Source of the DNA: Allochromatium humboldtianum
GTDB taxonomy: Bacteria; Pseudomonadota; Gammaproteobacteria; Chromatiales; Chromatiaceae
Reading direction: 5' to 3'
Assembly (NCBI RefSeq): GCF_013385175.1
Contig: NZ_JABZEO010000002.1
Coordinates: forward strand, 1 to 64,000
DNA: 64,000 nucleotides
A model generated the notes under the pieces. That model did not search any database, was not told where the DNA came from, and saw nothing but the letters and a program-made list of their open reading frames with translations. Each line of letters starts with the position of its first letter. Positions within the stretch are counted from its first letter, which is position 1. Of the stretch, positions 8,370 to 17,399 are shown one piece after another. The position numbers and the translations under genes are program-made.

Positions 8370-8789
8370 CTATCGCGACGGCTCACGGCTTGGGTCGAGT
8401 TCCGGTTCAGCCGGCAGGATGATCATCCGCTCCACATCGGCCAGCCGGATCGTGCGTCCGTCGAGCGTCTGAAACTGCCGCCCCTCGACCGAGCCGCGCC
8501 TGGATTCGTAGAGCGTGATCCGGCCGGTATTGGCATTGATGACCTGGACCTGCACGACCTCCTGATCCTCGAACCAGCCCTGGGCCAGATAGAGCGCGCT
8601 GCCCACGGCCATGATTGCGATCAGCAGCGAGGCGGCCAGACGCATCGTCTGCCAGGAGGAATCCGACCCTTGCGACCGATCCAACCCAGGCACGGTGCCG
8701 GGTTCGATGCGATTGGCCCGCCAACGCACCCGCAGCACGCCATAGGCGCCGAGTAAAACGGCCAGTGTGAGGAGTAGCTTTCCGATCAT
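8370..8789 (-). CDS. Uncharacterised membrane protein with two TM helices
   Basis: 139 residues. One helix lies at the very N-terminus (LLLTLAVLLGAYGVL), then comes an Arg-rich loop, a second helix (LAASLLIAIMAVGSALYLA) and a soluble C-terminal domain. The C-terminal domain is beta-rich (QVQVINANTGRITLYESRRG, then GRTIRLADVERMIILP). The end is acidic and polar. I do not recognise the family. It is convergent with the deaminase gene, which ends 24 bases away. Confidence 0.7.
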   Translation of the reverse strand: MIGKLLLTLAVLLGAYGVLRVRWRANRIEPGTVPGLDRSQGSDSSWQTMRLAASLLIAIMAVGSALYLAQGWFEDQEVVQVQVINANTGRITLYESRRGSVEGRQFQTLDGRTIRLADVERMIILPAEPELDPSREPSR

Positions 8790-8887
8790 GCGCGAACTCT
8801 AGCCGTCTGACGGGTGATCGCACAACTGCTGATCGACGCGCAACGGCAGATCGGCTAGATTGATGTCATACACTGCTGTCATACAGG

Positions 8888-9151
8888 ATGCAATCGACGA
8901 TGACGATTTCGATTCGACTCGATCACGAAACGGAAACGGCACTGCGACAACGCCTGGAACACGATGGCTTGGCCCTGTCCGACTTCGTGCGTACGGCTAT
9001 TCGCGAGAAGCTTGCCCAGACCGACGAAAACGCCTCGCCCTATCAACTCGGTGAGTCGCTGTTTGGCCGCTATTCCAGCGGCGAGCAGGATCGCAGCCGG
9101 CGGCGCAAGGAACTGTTGCGCGAGCGTCTCCATGCCAAGCATCGTCGTTGA
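8888..9151 (+). CDS. Ribbon-helix-helix antitoxin
   Basis: Up to 87 residues. MTISIRLDHETETALRQRLE is a ribbon-helix-helix beta strand and first helix, and LSDFVRTAIREKLAQ the second helix. The C-terminal part is charged and flexible (EQDRSRRRKELLRERLHAKHRR), as in antitoxins that wrap around a toxin. The first methionine may be at 8888 or 8900; neither has a strong ribosome-binding site. It overlaps the PIN-domain gene by 20 bases, which supports a toxin-antitoxin pair. RHH antitoxins usually repress their own operon. Confidence 0.82.
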   Translation: MQSTMTISIRLDHETETALRQRLEHDGLALSDFVRTAIREKLAQTDENASPYQLGESLFGRYSSGEQDRSRRRKELLRERLHAKHRR

Positions 9152-9548
9152 CAGCGGCCCTCTGATCGCGCTCTTCGATGGCTCGGATCGGTTTCACGAC
9201 GAGGCGGTCGTCTTTGTGCGCGAGTGTCGGTACGCTCGATTAGTGACCAATCTGGCGGTGATGACCGAAGTCGTTTACATGCTCGATTTTTCGCTCCAGG
9301 CTCAGAGGGACTTTCTGTTCTGGGCTGAATCCGCCCTGGTCATCGATACCGACACCGTAGCGGATCTCCCGCGTATCCGCGCCCTGCTTGAAAAATACAG
9401 CGATCTCCCCGCCGATTTTGCCGATGCCTCGCTTGTGGCGCTCTGTGAACGGTTGCGTATCACCACGGTCGCCAGTGTGGATTCGGACTTCACGGTCTAT
9501 CGGATGCAGAATCGCGCGGGATTCCGCAACCTGTTCTTCGAGCATTGA
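9132..9548 (+). CDS. PIN-domain toxin (VapC-like ribonuclease)
   Basis: 138 residues from ATG 9132. The PIN acidic residues are visible: SIVVDSGPLIALFD (first Asp), MTEVVYML (Glu), and DLPADFADASLVALCERL followed by SVDSDF (the later Asp residues). PIN toxins are Mg-dependent RNases that cut tRNA or rRNA. It overlaps the upstream antitoxin gene, so the two are translated together. Unlike the vapBC relic at 796-1127 this copy is intact. Confidence 0.85.
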   Translation: MPSIVVDSGPLIALFDGSDRFHDEAVVFVRECRYARLVTNLAVMTEVVYMLDFSLQAQRDFLFWAESALVIDTDTVADLPRIRALLEKYSDLPADFADASLVALCERLRITTVASVDSDFTVYRMQNRAGFRNLFFEH

Positions 9549-9635
9549 TCGCCCAAGCAAGCCCCCGGTGGTTTTCACGCCGGACGCGGTTTAAGATCCC
9601 AGGCATCGATTGGATCCGCTGCGTCGTTCGCCGTC

Positions 9636-10316
9636 ATGTCCCGTCCAGTGCTCGTGCTGCTCTGTCTGTCCGTGTTTCTGCTCGTCGCCTGTAGCGAGCC
9701 GGCACGACCGACCGTGAATCTCCATCGGGCCGTCGCTATCGGCGACCTGGATCAGGTCAAGCGTCACGTCTACTGGGACACCGACTTCGATCAGCCGGAC
9801 GCGCTGGGCGATTATCCGCTGCATGTGGCCGCGCGTCAGGGCAGTGTCAACATCACCCGTGCTCTGCTGGAGGCGGGGTCCGATCCATCCGTGCACGACG
9901 CGGCGGGTGCGACGCCCTTGCAGACGGCCCTGCTGACGGGCAAGACCCAGGTGGCCAAAGCCTTGATCGCGCATGGCGTGCCGCTGGAGCCTCAGGCCCT
10001 GCTGCTGGAACTGGCGGGCGCGGGGATCTCGGATCGCGACAGCTTCGAGTTGCTGTTGCGCCAGGGGGCCGAGCTGAACCGCGTCGACCCGAACGGCGAT
10101 ACCGCACTGACGCGGGCGATCGCGCGCGGGCATCTGGAGACGGTCGCACGTCTGATCCTGCTGGGAGCGGATGTCAACCGGCCCGATGGGCAGGGACGGC
10201 AGCCGCTGGATCTGGCACTCGCGCAGACCGGCGAGCGGCGCGACGACCGGGCCAAGATCGTCGAGTTGCTGCGACGCAACGGGGCGCTCCAGGCCGATCG
10301 AACCGAATCACACTGA
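9636..10316 (+). CDS. Ankyrin-repeat lipoprotein
   Basis: 226 residues. A lipoprotein signal (VLVLLCLSVFLLVAC) ends in a lipobox with Cys19. At least four ankyrin repeats follow: AVAIGDLDQVKRHV, then GDYPLHVAARQGSVNITRAL, then ATPLQTALLTGKTQVAKAL, and GDTALTRAIARGHLETVARL. It is probably a membrane-anchored periplasmic protein that binds other proteins. It heads a short group with the 97-residue gene and lpxH. No enzymatic role is visible. Confidence 0.85.
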   Translation: MSRPVLVLLCLSVFLLVACSEPARPTVNLHRAVAIGDLDQVKRHVYWDTDFDQPDALGDYPLHVAARQGSVNITRALLEAGSDPSVHDAAGATPLQTALLTGKTQVAKALIAHGVPLEPQALLLELAGAGISDRDSFELLLRQGAELNRVDPNGDTALTRAIARGHLETVARLILLGADVNRPDGQGRQPLDLALAQTGERRDDRAKIVELLRRNGALQADRTESH

Positions 10317-10344
10317 AATACACTGAACACACGAGTAATGTCGC

Positions 10345-10638
10345 ATGGCCGAAAAGATCGAAGACCTGACCGTCACCTATGTCGAGGACGGGATCGAAAC
10401 CGTCAAGGAACTCGACAAGGTGGTTCTGTCGAAGGGAAGCTGGACCACCATTCTCTTCCGCTATCGCGAATGGGACCGCGCCAAGGAGGTCTATAGCCCG
10501 GACCGCTACACCATCCGGCGCTATCAGAAACGCAACGGCGAGTATCGTCAGCAGTCCAAATTCAACATCTCCAGCCGCGCCCAGGCTCAGGGGCTGATCG
10601 CGGCGCTGCAAGGCTGGCTGGAGCTGCCGGAGGACTGA
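10345..10638 (+). CDS. Conserved hypothetical protein, 97 residues
   Basis: A small, soluble, charged protein without signal or membrane segment. The sequence is rich in aromatic and basic residues (SWTTILFRYREWDRAKEVY, then RYTIRRYQKRNGEYRQQSKF) and ends in an amphipathic helix. The pattern suggests a compact beta-sheet plus helix, possibly nucleic-acid binding. I do not recognise a family. Spacing of 28 bases from the ankyrin gene and overlap of its stop with the lpxH ribosome-binding site indicate an operon. Confidence 0.75.
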   Translation: MAEKIEDLTVTYVEDGIETVKELDKVVLSKGSWTTILFRYREWDRAKEVYSPDRYTIRRYQKRNGEYRQQSKFNISSRAQAQGLIAALQGWLELPED

Positions 10639-11427
10639 TTGGCGGATCGTCCCAGCGCGCTGACCGCCACGCCATCGCTCACCATGTCCGTATCCCACGA
10701 CGACGGCGAATCGCTGTTCATCTCCGATCTGCATCTGACGCCCGATCAGCCGGCGACGCTGGACTGTTTTCTGCGTTTTCTCGCCGGACGGGCGCGCGCG
10801 GCACGACGGCTCTATATCCTGGGCGATCTGTTCGATGCCTGGATCGGCGATGACGACGATGCTCCGCTGCATCGGGCGGTGCGGTCGGCGTTGCGCGAGC
10901 TGACGGCGGCGGGCGCCGAGTGCGCCATCCTGCACGGCAATCGCGACTTCCTCATCGGGCGCGCCTTTCTGCGCGAGACCGGCTGCCGGTTGCTGCCCGA
11001 TCCATGTCTGATCCGGATCGACGGCGAGCCGACCCTGTTGATGCACGGCGACCGGCTCTGCACCGATGATCTGGCCTATCAGCGTTTTCGGCGCCGGGTG
11101 CGCCATCCGCTGGTCAAGCGGCTCTTTCTCTGGAAATCGCTCGCCAGCCGTCGCGCCATCGCCGCCGATTACCGTCGCCGCAGCGCCGAGGCCAATGCCG
11201 AAAAGACCGCGACCATCATGGACGTCAACCAGCAGGCTGTCGTCGACACGCTCCGGCGTCATGGTGCAACGCGGTTGATCCATGGTCACACGCATCGCCC
11301 GGCCGATCATGTGCACGAGGTCGATGGACGTGCCGCCCAGCGTCTGGTGCTGGCCGAATGGCGCGACGGCGTGGGCGAGGCGCTGAGTCATTCGGCGTCG
11401 GGCTGGAGGCGTTTGGCCATCGAGTAA
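10639..11427 (+). CDS. lpxH: UDP-2,3-diacylglucosamine diphosphatase LpxH
   Basis: Calcineurin-like phosphoesterase of lipid A synthesis. It hydrolyses UDP-2,3-diacylglucosamine to lipid X and UMP at the inner membrane. Metal motifs in order: FISDLHL (D-x-H), GDLFDAWIGDDD, HGNRDFLIG, MHGDRLC and HGHTHRPADH. I give the TTG start at 10639 because GGAGG of the previous gene's end lies five bases before it. ATG 10684 (MSVSHDDGESLFISD) is an alternative closer to the E. coli length. Confidence 0.92.
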   Translation: MADRPSALTATPSLTMSVSHDDGESLFISDLHLTPDQPATLDCFLRFLAGRARAARRLYILGDLFDAWIGDDDDAPLHRAVRSALRELTAAGAECAILHGNRDFLIGRAFLRETGCRLLPDPCLIRIDGEPTLLMHGDRLCTDDLAYQRFRRRVRHPLVKRLFLWKSLASRRAIAADYRRRSAEANAEKTATIMDVNQQAVVDTLRRHGATRLIHGHTHRPADHVHEVDGRAAQRLVLAEWRDGVGEALSHSASGWRRLAIE

Positions 11428-11482
11428 TTGGCTCGTTCCCTGTTGAATCCCGTTCATCCGTCTCTTTATCGAGGAACCTCCC

Positions 11483-12034
11483 ATGTCATCATCGGCGCCG
11501 TCCTTCTTTCGGCGGGTCTCCATCGCCTTTGGCAGTCTGCGTCGCGCGCTGAAAGATCCCGAGTTCGCGCGTGCGATTTCGGCGCTCGCCACTGCGACAC
11601 CCGTGCATCCGGCGGCACGTCCGGCCGCACCCGCCACCGTGCCGCTCGGTGAAGCCGCGCCCGATTCGGCCCTGCTGCTGCTCGGCCTGCTGCAAAAGGA
11701 GGGGCGTCTGGTCGACTTCCTGCAAGAGGAGATCCAGGGCTATTCGGACGAAGAGATCGGGCGCGGAGCGCGCGTGGTGCATCAGGGCTGTCGCAAGGTG
11801 CTGCGGGACTATCTGAGCCTCGCCCCGGTGCGCGACGAGCCCGAGGGCAGTCGCGTGACTCTGGAGCCTGGATTCGACGCCGCCGCCATCCGCCCGACCG
11901 GCAATCTGGTCGGCGAGCCGCCCTTCAGCGGCACGCTCGCCCATCGCGGCTGGCGCGTGACCGAGACCCGTCTGCCCAAGCTCACCAGCGGCCATGATCC
12001 ACGCATCATCGCGGCGGCGGAGGTGGAGCTGTGA
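11483..12034 (+). CDS. DUF2760 protein, partner of the following Hsp70
   Basis: 183 residues. After a variable Ala/Pro-rich linker (about 35-58) comes the conserved domain: LLLGLLQKEGRLVDFLQEEI, IGRGARVVHQGCRKVLRDYL, then a beta-rich end with GTLAHRGWRVTETRLPKL. This matches DUF2760, often encoded directly before a DnaK-like gene. The two genes overlap by four bases here. A co-chaperone or adaptor role is inferred from context only. Confidence 0.8.
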   Translation: MSSSAPSFFRRVSIAFGSLRRALKDPEFARAISALATATPVHPAARPAAPATVPLGEAAPDSALLLLGLLQKEGRLVDFLQEEIQGYSDEEIGRGARVVHQGCRKVLRDYLSLAPVRDEPEGSRVTLEPGFDAAAIRPTGNLVGEPPFSGTLAHRGWRVTETRLPKLTSGHDPRIIAAAEVEL

Positions 12035-13875
12035 GCGGTTCGCGTTACGCCATCGGCATCGATCTTGGCACCACCCATTGCGCTCTGTCCTGGGTCGACT
12101 CGGAGCGCAGTGAGGGCGAGCGCATCGTCCAGGACATGCTGCCGGTTCCGCAGTTGGTCTCGCCCGGCGCGGTCGAGTCGCGCCCGCTGCTACCGTCCTT
12201 TCTCTATCTGCCGCACGCCGATGAGTTCAGACAGAACGATCTGGGCCTGCCCTGGCAGTCCGACCCGACCCGGATCGTCGGCGAACTGGCGCGCAATCAG
12301 GGCGTAATGACCCCGATCCGGCTGGTCTCCAGCGCCAAGAGCTGGCTCTGTCATCCCGACATCGACCGTCAGGCGCCGATCCTGCCGCCCGGCGTGCCCG
12401 ACGAGATCCCGCAGATCTCGCCCTTCGACGCGACCATCCACTATCTGGCCCATCTGCGCAACGCCTGGAACGGCGCAAATCCCTATGAGCCGCTCGACCG
12501 GCTGGAAGTCACGGTCACGGTGCCGGCCTCCTTCGACCCGGCCGCGCGCGAGCTGACCGCCGAAGCGGCCAAGGCGATCGGCATCAAGCATCTGGTGCTG
12601 CTGGAAGAGCCGCAGGCGGCGCTCTATAGCTGGGTCAACGACAGCCAGGGCGAATGGCGTCAACAGGTCCAGGTCGGCGACATCATCCTGGTGGTCGACG
12701 TCGGTGGCGGCACCACGGATCTGTCGCTGATCGCCGTGACCGAGCACGAGGGCGCGCTCGAACTCAACCGGGTCGCCGTCGGCGAGCACATCCTGCTCGG
12801 CGGCGACAACATGGATCTGGCGCTCGCTTATGTGCTGCGTCACAAGCTCGCTCAAGGCGGTGTGGAACTGGATCGCTGGCAGTTGCAGGCGCTCACTCAT
12901 GCCTGCCGTCAGGCCAAGGAAACGCTGCTCGCCGATACCGAGCTGGAGCGCGTGCCCGTGGTGGTGCCGAGCCGTGGGTCGAAGCTGATCGGCGGCAGCA
13001 TCCGCACCGAGCTGACGCGCGACGAGGTGCGAACCAGTCTGATCGAGGGTTTCTTCCCGGCGGTCGAGTCGGGCAGCCGTCCGACGACCCGCTCGCGCGG
13101 CGCGCTGACCAAGGTCGGTCTGCCCTATGCGCAGGATCCGGCCATCACCCGCCATTTGGCGGCTTTCCTCGGACGTCAGGCGGGCGCGACCCAGGATCTG
13201 GCCGGCTTCGTCGCGCAGTCGCCAGAAGCGAGCTTCCTGCGCCCGACGGCGGTGCTGTTCAACGGCGGCGTCTTCAAGGCCGGGCTGTTGCAGGAGCGGG
13301 TGATGGAGGTGCTCAACGGCTGGCTCGCCGCCGAGGACGCGCCGCCCGCGCGCCGGCTGGAAGCGCGCGATCTGGATCTGGCCGTGGCCCGAGGCGCGGC
13401 CTTCTATGCCCATGCGCGCCGGCATGGCGGGGTGCGCATCCGGGGCGGCACCTCGCACACCTACTATGTCGGGGTCGAGAGCGCCATGCCCGCCGTGCCC
13501 GGCATGGAGCCGGAGATCCAGGCGCTCTGTCTGGTGCCCTTCGGTCTGGAAGAAGGCTCGGAGCCGGTCGCGCCGCCGCAGGAATTCGGTCTGGTGGTCG
13601 GCGAGCCGGTGCGCTTCCGCTTCTTCGGCTCCAGCGTGCGGCGCGAGGATCAGGTCGGCGACCTGCTCGAAGACTGGCACGAGGACGAGCTGGCCGAGCT
13701 CGACGAGATCCAGACCACGCTCGGCGCGGAAGATCGCAAGAAGGGCGAGGTGGTCGCGGTGCGGCTCCAGGCGGCTGTGACCGAGGTCGGTACCCTGGAA
13801 CTGACCGCCATCCCCGTCGATGGCGGCGACGAGCGCTGGAACGTGACCTTCCATACGCGCGGTCAGCGAGTCTGA
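12031..13875 (+). CDS. Hsp70-family chaperone (divergent DnaK-like)
   Basis: 614 residues. The actin-like ATPase domain is clear: YAIGIDLGTTHCALSW (phosphate 1), VVDVGGGTTDLSLIAV (phosphate 2) and AVLFNGGVFKAGLL (adenosine). There are long insertions, and the C-terminal substrate domain is short and unlike classical DnaK, with no EEVD-like tail. It belongs to the Hsp70 subgroup encoded with DUF2760. Clients are unknown. Translation is coupled to the DUF2760 gene by ATGA-type overlap. A hairpin follows the stop. Confidence 0.88.
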   Translation: MSGSRYAIGIDLGTTHCALSWVDSERSEGERIVQDMLPVPQLVSPGAVESRPLLPSFLYLPHADEFRQNDLGLPWQSDPTRIVGELARNQGVMTPIRLVSSAKSWLCHPDIDRQAPILPPGVPDEIPQISPFDATIHYLAHLRNAWNGANPYEPLDRLEVTVTVPASFDPAARELTAEAAKAIGIKHLVLLEEPQAALYSWVNDSQGEWRQQVQVGDIILVVDVGGGTTDLSLIAVTEHEGALELNRVAVGEHILLGGDNMDLALAYVLRHKLAQGGVELDRWQLQALTHACRQAKETLLADTELERVPVVVPSRGSKLIGGSIRTELTRDEVRTSLIEGFFPAVESGSRPTTRSRGALTKVGLPYAQDPAITRHLAAFLGRQAGATQDLAGFVAQSPEASFLRPTAVLFNGGVFKAGLLQERVMEVLNGWLAAEDAPPARRLEARDLDLAVARGAAFYAHARRHGGVRIRGGTSHTYYVGVESAMPAVPGMEPEIQALCLVPFGLEEGSEPVAPPQEFGLVVGEPVRFRFFGSSVRREDQVGDLLEDWHEDELAELDEIQTTLGAEDRKKGEVVAVRLQAAVTEVGTLELTAIPVDGGDERWNVTFHTRGQRV

Positions 13876-13880
13876 CGCCT

Positions 13881-13919
13881 GGCGTGATGGATCGGCTTCG
13901 GCGGTCGATCCATCACGCC
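13881..13919 (+). terminator. Strong hairpin after the Hsp70 gene
   Basis: GGCGTGATGGATCG (13881-13894) pairs perfectly with 13906-13919 around an 11-base loop, starting six bases after the stop codon. No T-run follows, so it may act as a Rho-assisted terminator or an mRNA 3' end stabiliser. Confidence 0.6.
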
Positions 13920-14032
13920 GACTCGCGCCCATCGGGCCGACAATTCACGATCCTGGCCGGCCCTTCGTGGCAGAATGAGCCGGTCCACATTCGCGTCAAT
14001 CCATGACCGACCAAGCCGTAGGAATCGAGCGC

Positions 14033-16054
14033 ATGGCCAAGAAGAGCACTGGCACCCCCAAGTCGCAGACCACGAGCACCGCCAAGACCAGGATGTCGAG
14101 CAAGAAGACGCCTGAACCCGCACCGACCGAAACGGCCGTCAGCGCCGTTCAGCCGTCATCGGATGCCGCCCGAGCCGACGTCCCCAAGCCTCCAGTCATC
14201 AAGAAGACGGCCGCTCGCAAGGCTTCCAAGGTGTCCGACTCCAAGACGCCGCCAGCGCCAGTCGTTGCGGCTGAAGCGACGGTGCAGGAGGCGACGACAC
14301 CGACTGCCGTGGAGACTCGGGGGGAACCGTCGTCCTTGCCGGAGCCACCGGAGGCCGTTACCTCGCTTCCAACCGTGCCGGTCGGCGCGGAGAGCGAGTC
14401 CGAGCACATCACCAAGCCGGAGCCGCGCCCCTTCTCAGAACTCGGCCATGCACCCACGCACGCACTCATGCCGACGTTCGACTCGACGCCCGAACCCGAA
14501 TCCCACGTCGAGCACGAGGAACCCTGGTACGCCCCCGAGCCGCAGTGGGAGCCGGCCGCGCCGCCGGTCTGGCGTCCGAGCCTCTACATCGTCCACATCA
14601 CCCCCGAGCTGGCGACCGTGGCCAAGGTCGGCGGACTGGCGGACGTGGTCTTCGGCCTGACCCGCGAGCTGGCCATTCGCGGCAACCATGTCGAGATCAT
14701 CCTGCCCAAGTACGCCTCGATGCGCTACGACCAGATCTTCGAGCTGCACGAGGTCTACAAGGATCTCTGGGTGCCCTGGTACGAAGGGGCCATCCACTGC
14801 ACGGTCTTCTTCGGCTTCGTGCACGGGCGCAAGTGCTTCTTCATCGAGCCGCACTCGGCCGACAACTTCTTCAATCGTCACAGCATCTACGGCTTCCACG
14901 ACGATGTGATGCGCTACGCCTTCTTCTCGCGCGCGGCCATCGAGTTCCTGTGGAAAGCGGGCAAGCATCCCGACATCATCCACTGTCACGACTGGCAGAC
15001 GGCGCTGGTGCCCGTGCATCTGTTCGAGCAGTATCAGGCGCTCGGCATGACCCATCCGCGCGTCTGCACCACCATCCACAATTTCGCCCACCAGGGCATC
15101 ACCGGCGCCGAGCTGCTGCGTGCCACAGGCCTGCATCGACCCGAGCACTTCCTCTCGCACACCCGGCTCGGCGACCCGCGTCACCCCAACGCGCTCAATC
15201 TGCTCAAGGGCGGCATCGTCTATTCCAACTTCGTCACCACCGTCTCGCCGCGCTATGCCTTCGAGACCAAGGATCAGGGGCAGGGCTTCGGCCTGGAGCC
15301 GGTGCTGCACACCCACCACATCAAGTACGGCGGCGTGGTCAACGGCATCGACTACGACGTCTGGAACCCCGAGGTCGACCACCACATCCCGGTCCGGTAC
15401 GGCATCGACAGCCTGGATCGCAAGTACGACAACAAGCGCGCTCTGCGTCATCGTCTGATGCTGGCCGACAACGAGAAGGCGATCGTCGCCTTCATCGGCC
15501 GGCTCGATCCGCAGAAGGGGCTGGAACTGGTGCGTCACGCCATCTTCAACACCCTGGAGCGCGGCGCCCAGTTCGTGCTGCTCGGCTCCAGCCCCGACGA
15601 TCGGATCAACGCCGATTTCTGGGGGCTCAAGCGCATGCTCAACGACAGTCCCGACTGCCATCTGGAGATCGGCTTCGACGAGGATCTGTCGCACCTGATC
15701 TATGCCGGGGCCGACATGATGCTGGTGCCGAGCCGCTTCGAGCCCTGCGGGCTGACCCAGCTCATCTCACTGCGCTACGGCACCATCCCGGTGGTGCGCG
15801 CCGTCGGCGGACTGGCCGACACCGTGTTCGACAAGGATCACTCCAACCGCCCGCTGCACGAGCGCAACGGCTATGTCTTCAACGACTACGACCATCGCGG
15901 TCTGGAGTCGGCGCTCGGGCGCGCCATCGACTGCTACAACGCCTTCCCCGAACACTTCCGCGAGCTGATGAAGAACGCCATGCGTTGCGATTATTCCTGG
16001 AACCAGCCCGGTCAGGACTATCTCAACATCTACGATTACATCCGCGATGCCTGA
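14033..16054 (+). CDS. glgA: Glycogen/starch synthase with long disordered N-terminal tail
   Basis: GT5 glycogen synthase, adding glucose from ADP-glucose to glycogen. The catalytic part starts at SLYIVHITPELATVAKVGG, with KVGGLADV binding the nucleotide sugar. HCHDWQTALVP, the C-terminal GRLDPQKG and PSRFEPCGLTQL (E-x7-E region) are all present. About 180 residues precede it, rich in Lys, Thr, Pro, Ala and Glu and without predicted structure. GlgA enzymes normally start at the KVGG strand. I prefer ATG 14033 (AGGAA box); ATG 14003 is in frame. The next gene is a GH13 enzyme. Confidence 0.9.
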   Translation: MAKKSTGTPKSQTTSTAKTRMSSKKTPEPAPTETAVSAVQPSSDAARADVPKPPVIKKTAARKASKVSDSKTPPAPVVAAEATVQEATTPTAVETRGEPSSLPEPPEAVTSLPTVPVGAESESEHITKPEPRPFSELGHAPTHALMPTFDSTPEPESHVEHEEPWYAPEPQWEPAAPPVWRPSLYIVHITPELATVAKVGGLADVVFGLTRELAIRGNHVEIILPKYASMRYDQIFELHEVYKDLWVPWYEGAIHCTVFFGFVHGRKCFFIEPHSADNFFNRHSIYGFHDDVMRYAFFSRAAIEFLWKAGKHPDIIHCHDWQTALVPVHLFEQYQALGMTHPRVCTTIHNFAHQGITGAELLRATGLHRPEHFLSHTRLGDPRHPNALNLLKGGIVYSNFVTTVSPRYAFETKDQGQGFGLEPVLHTHHIKYGGVVNGIDYDVWNPEVDHHIPVRYGIDSLDRKYDNKRALRHRLMLADNEKAIVAFIGRLDPQKGLELVRHAIFNTLERGAQFVLLGSSPDDRINADFWGLKRMLNDSPDCHLEIGFDEDLSHLIYAGADMMLVPSRFEPCGLTQLISLRYGTIPVVRAVGGLADTVFDKDHSNRPLHERNGYVFNDYDHRGLESALGRAIDCYNAFPEHFRELMKNAMRCDYSWNQPGQDYLNIYDYIRDA

Positions 16055-16130
16055 GCCTGCATCCAGTTTGGCCAATGCGGCTGAAGCCGCACCTACACCA
16101 AAACGATCAGCGTATTCCGGGCGTGGTTCA

Positions 16131-17399
16131 ATGAAGATCTACAACATATTTCCACGGCTCGCGGGCCGTTTCGGTGAGTGGACGCCGCATCTGGAGCGGG
16201 CGGCGGCCATGGGCTTCGACTGGGTGTTCGTCAATCCGATCCAGAAGACCGGGCGCTCGGGCAGTCTCTACTCGGTCGCCGACTATTTCGCCATCAACCC
16301 GGATTTCGTCGACCGGCGTTCCAAGCTCGACGCCGATGCCCAGGTGCGCGCCATGATCGCCGAGGCCGAACGGCTGGGCCTGTCGGTGATGATCGATCTG
16401 GTCATCAACCACTGCGCCGTCGATTCGGCGCTGGTCAAGGAGCATCCCGAGTGGTTCGTGCGCGAAGGCGGCCGCATCGCCAATCCCTTCTGCGTCGAGG
16501 CCGATGGCGCCAAGGTCGTCTGGTACGACCTGGCGCAGTTCGATCACGAGCATTCGTCGGACCGCAAGGGACTGGAAGACTTCCTGCATCGCGTCATCGC
16601 CCATCTGGCCGATCTCGGGTTCAAGGGGTTTCGCTGTGACGCGGCCTATCAGCTCCCGACCGAGCTCTGGAAGCGCCTGATCACGCGCGCGCGCAAGGCC
16701 GATCCGGACCTCGTCTTCGTCGCCGAGACGCTCGGCTGCTCGCCCGAGCAGACGCGCTCGACGGCGGGCGCCGGCTTCGATGCCATCTTCAACAGCTCCA
16801 AGTGGTGGGATTTCGAGGGGAGTTGGTTGTTGGAACAGTACGACCTGACGCGCCAGGTCGTACCCTCGATCAGCTTCCCCGAGAGTCACGACACCGAGCG
16901 GCTGTTCCTGGAGTCGGGCCAGAATCCCAATGCCCTGCGCCAGCGCTATCTGTTCGCCGCGCTGTTCTCGACCGGAGTCATGATCCCGATCGGCTTCGAA
17001 TACGGTTTCAGCAGCCGGCTCGACGTGGTCAACACTCAGCCGGATCAATGGGAGGGGATCAACGTCGATCTGACTCACGAGATCGCCCAGATCAACCAGA
17101 TCAAGGATCGCTATCCGGTGTTTCAGAGCGAGGGGCCGATCGAGTGTCTAGAATGCTCCAATCCAGCCATCCTGCTGCTGCACAAGTCGCACCCCAAGGG
17201 GCAAGGTGAGGCGCTGATCGCGCTCAACAAGGATCCCTGGAACCGTCAGTATCTCAGGGTCGAGAACCTCTACCACTACATCCGTTCACCCGGACCGCTG
17301 CGCGACGTCTCGCTGGAATGGGCGATGGATTTCCTGCCCACGCCCTTCGAGTTCGATCTGGCGCCGGGAATGGGGCGGGTTTTGGTGACGCAGGTGTGA
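16131..17399 (+). CDS. GH13 alpha-amylase-family enzyme (GlgE-like)
   Basis: About 422 residues from ATG 16131 (MKIYNIFPRLAG). An in-frame ATG at 16047 would add a tail encoded by what looks like spacer. GH13 regions are seen: VMIDLVINHCAVDS, GFRCDAAYQLP (nucleophile Asp), VAETLG (acid/base Glu) and ISFPESHDTER (third Asp). NSSKWWDFEGSWLLEQYDL and ESHDTERL resemble maltosyltransferase GlgE and related enzymes more than secreted amylases. There is no signal peptide, so it acts in the cytoplasm on glycogen with GlgA. Exact reaction uncertain. Confidence 0.85.
   Translation: MKIYNIFPRLAGRFGEWTPHLERAAAMGFDWVFVNPIQKTGRSGSLYSVADYFAINPDFVDRRSKLDADAQVRAMIAEAERLGLSVMIDLVINHCAVDSALVKEHPEWFVREGGRIANPFCVEADGAKVVWYDLAQFDHEHSSDRKGLEDFLHRVIAHLADLGFKGFRCDAAYQLPTELWKRLITRARKADPDLVFVAETLGCSPEQTRSTAGAGFDAIFNSSKWWDFEGSWLLEQYDLTRQVVPSISFPESHDTERLFLESGQNPNALRQRYLFAALFSTGVMIPIGFEYGFSSRLDVVNTQPDQWEGINVDLTHEIAQINQIKDRYPVFQSEGPIECLECSNPAILLLHKSHPKGQGEALIALNKDPWNRQYLRVENLYHYIRSPGPLRDVSLEWAMDFLPTPFEFDLAPGMGRVLVTQV

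Noticed and set aside
10174-11637. 487-codon minus-strand frame
   Set aside because: Lies opposite lpxH and neighbours, which are supported by conserved motifs.
12190-13932. 580-codon open frame on the minus strand
   Set aside because: Antisense of the Hsp70 gene; no family resemblance.
16055-16130. N-terminal extension of the GH13 gene from ATG 16047
   Set aside because: The stretch contains a spacer-like GCGGCTGAAGCCGC hairpin and the family starts at MKIYNIFPRL.
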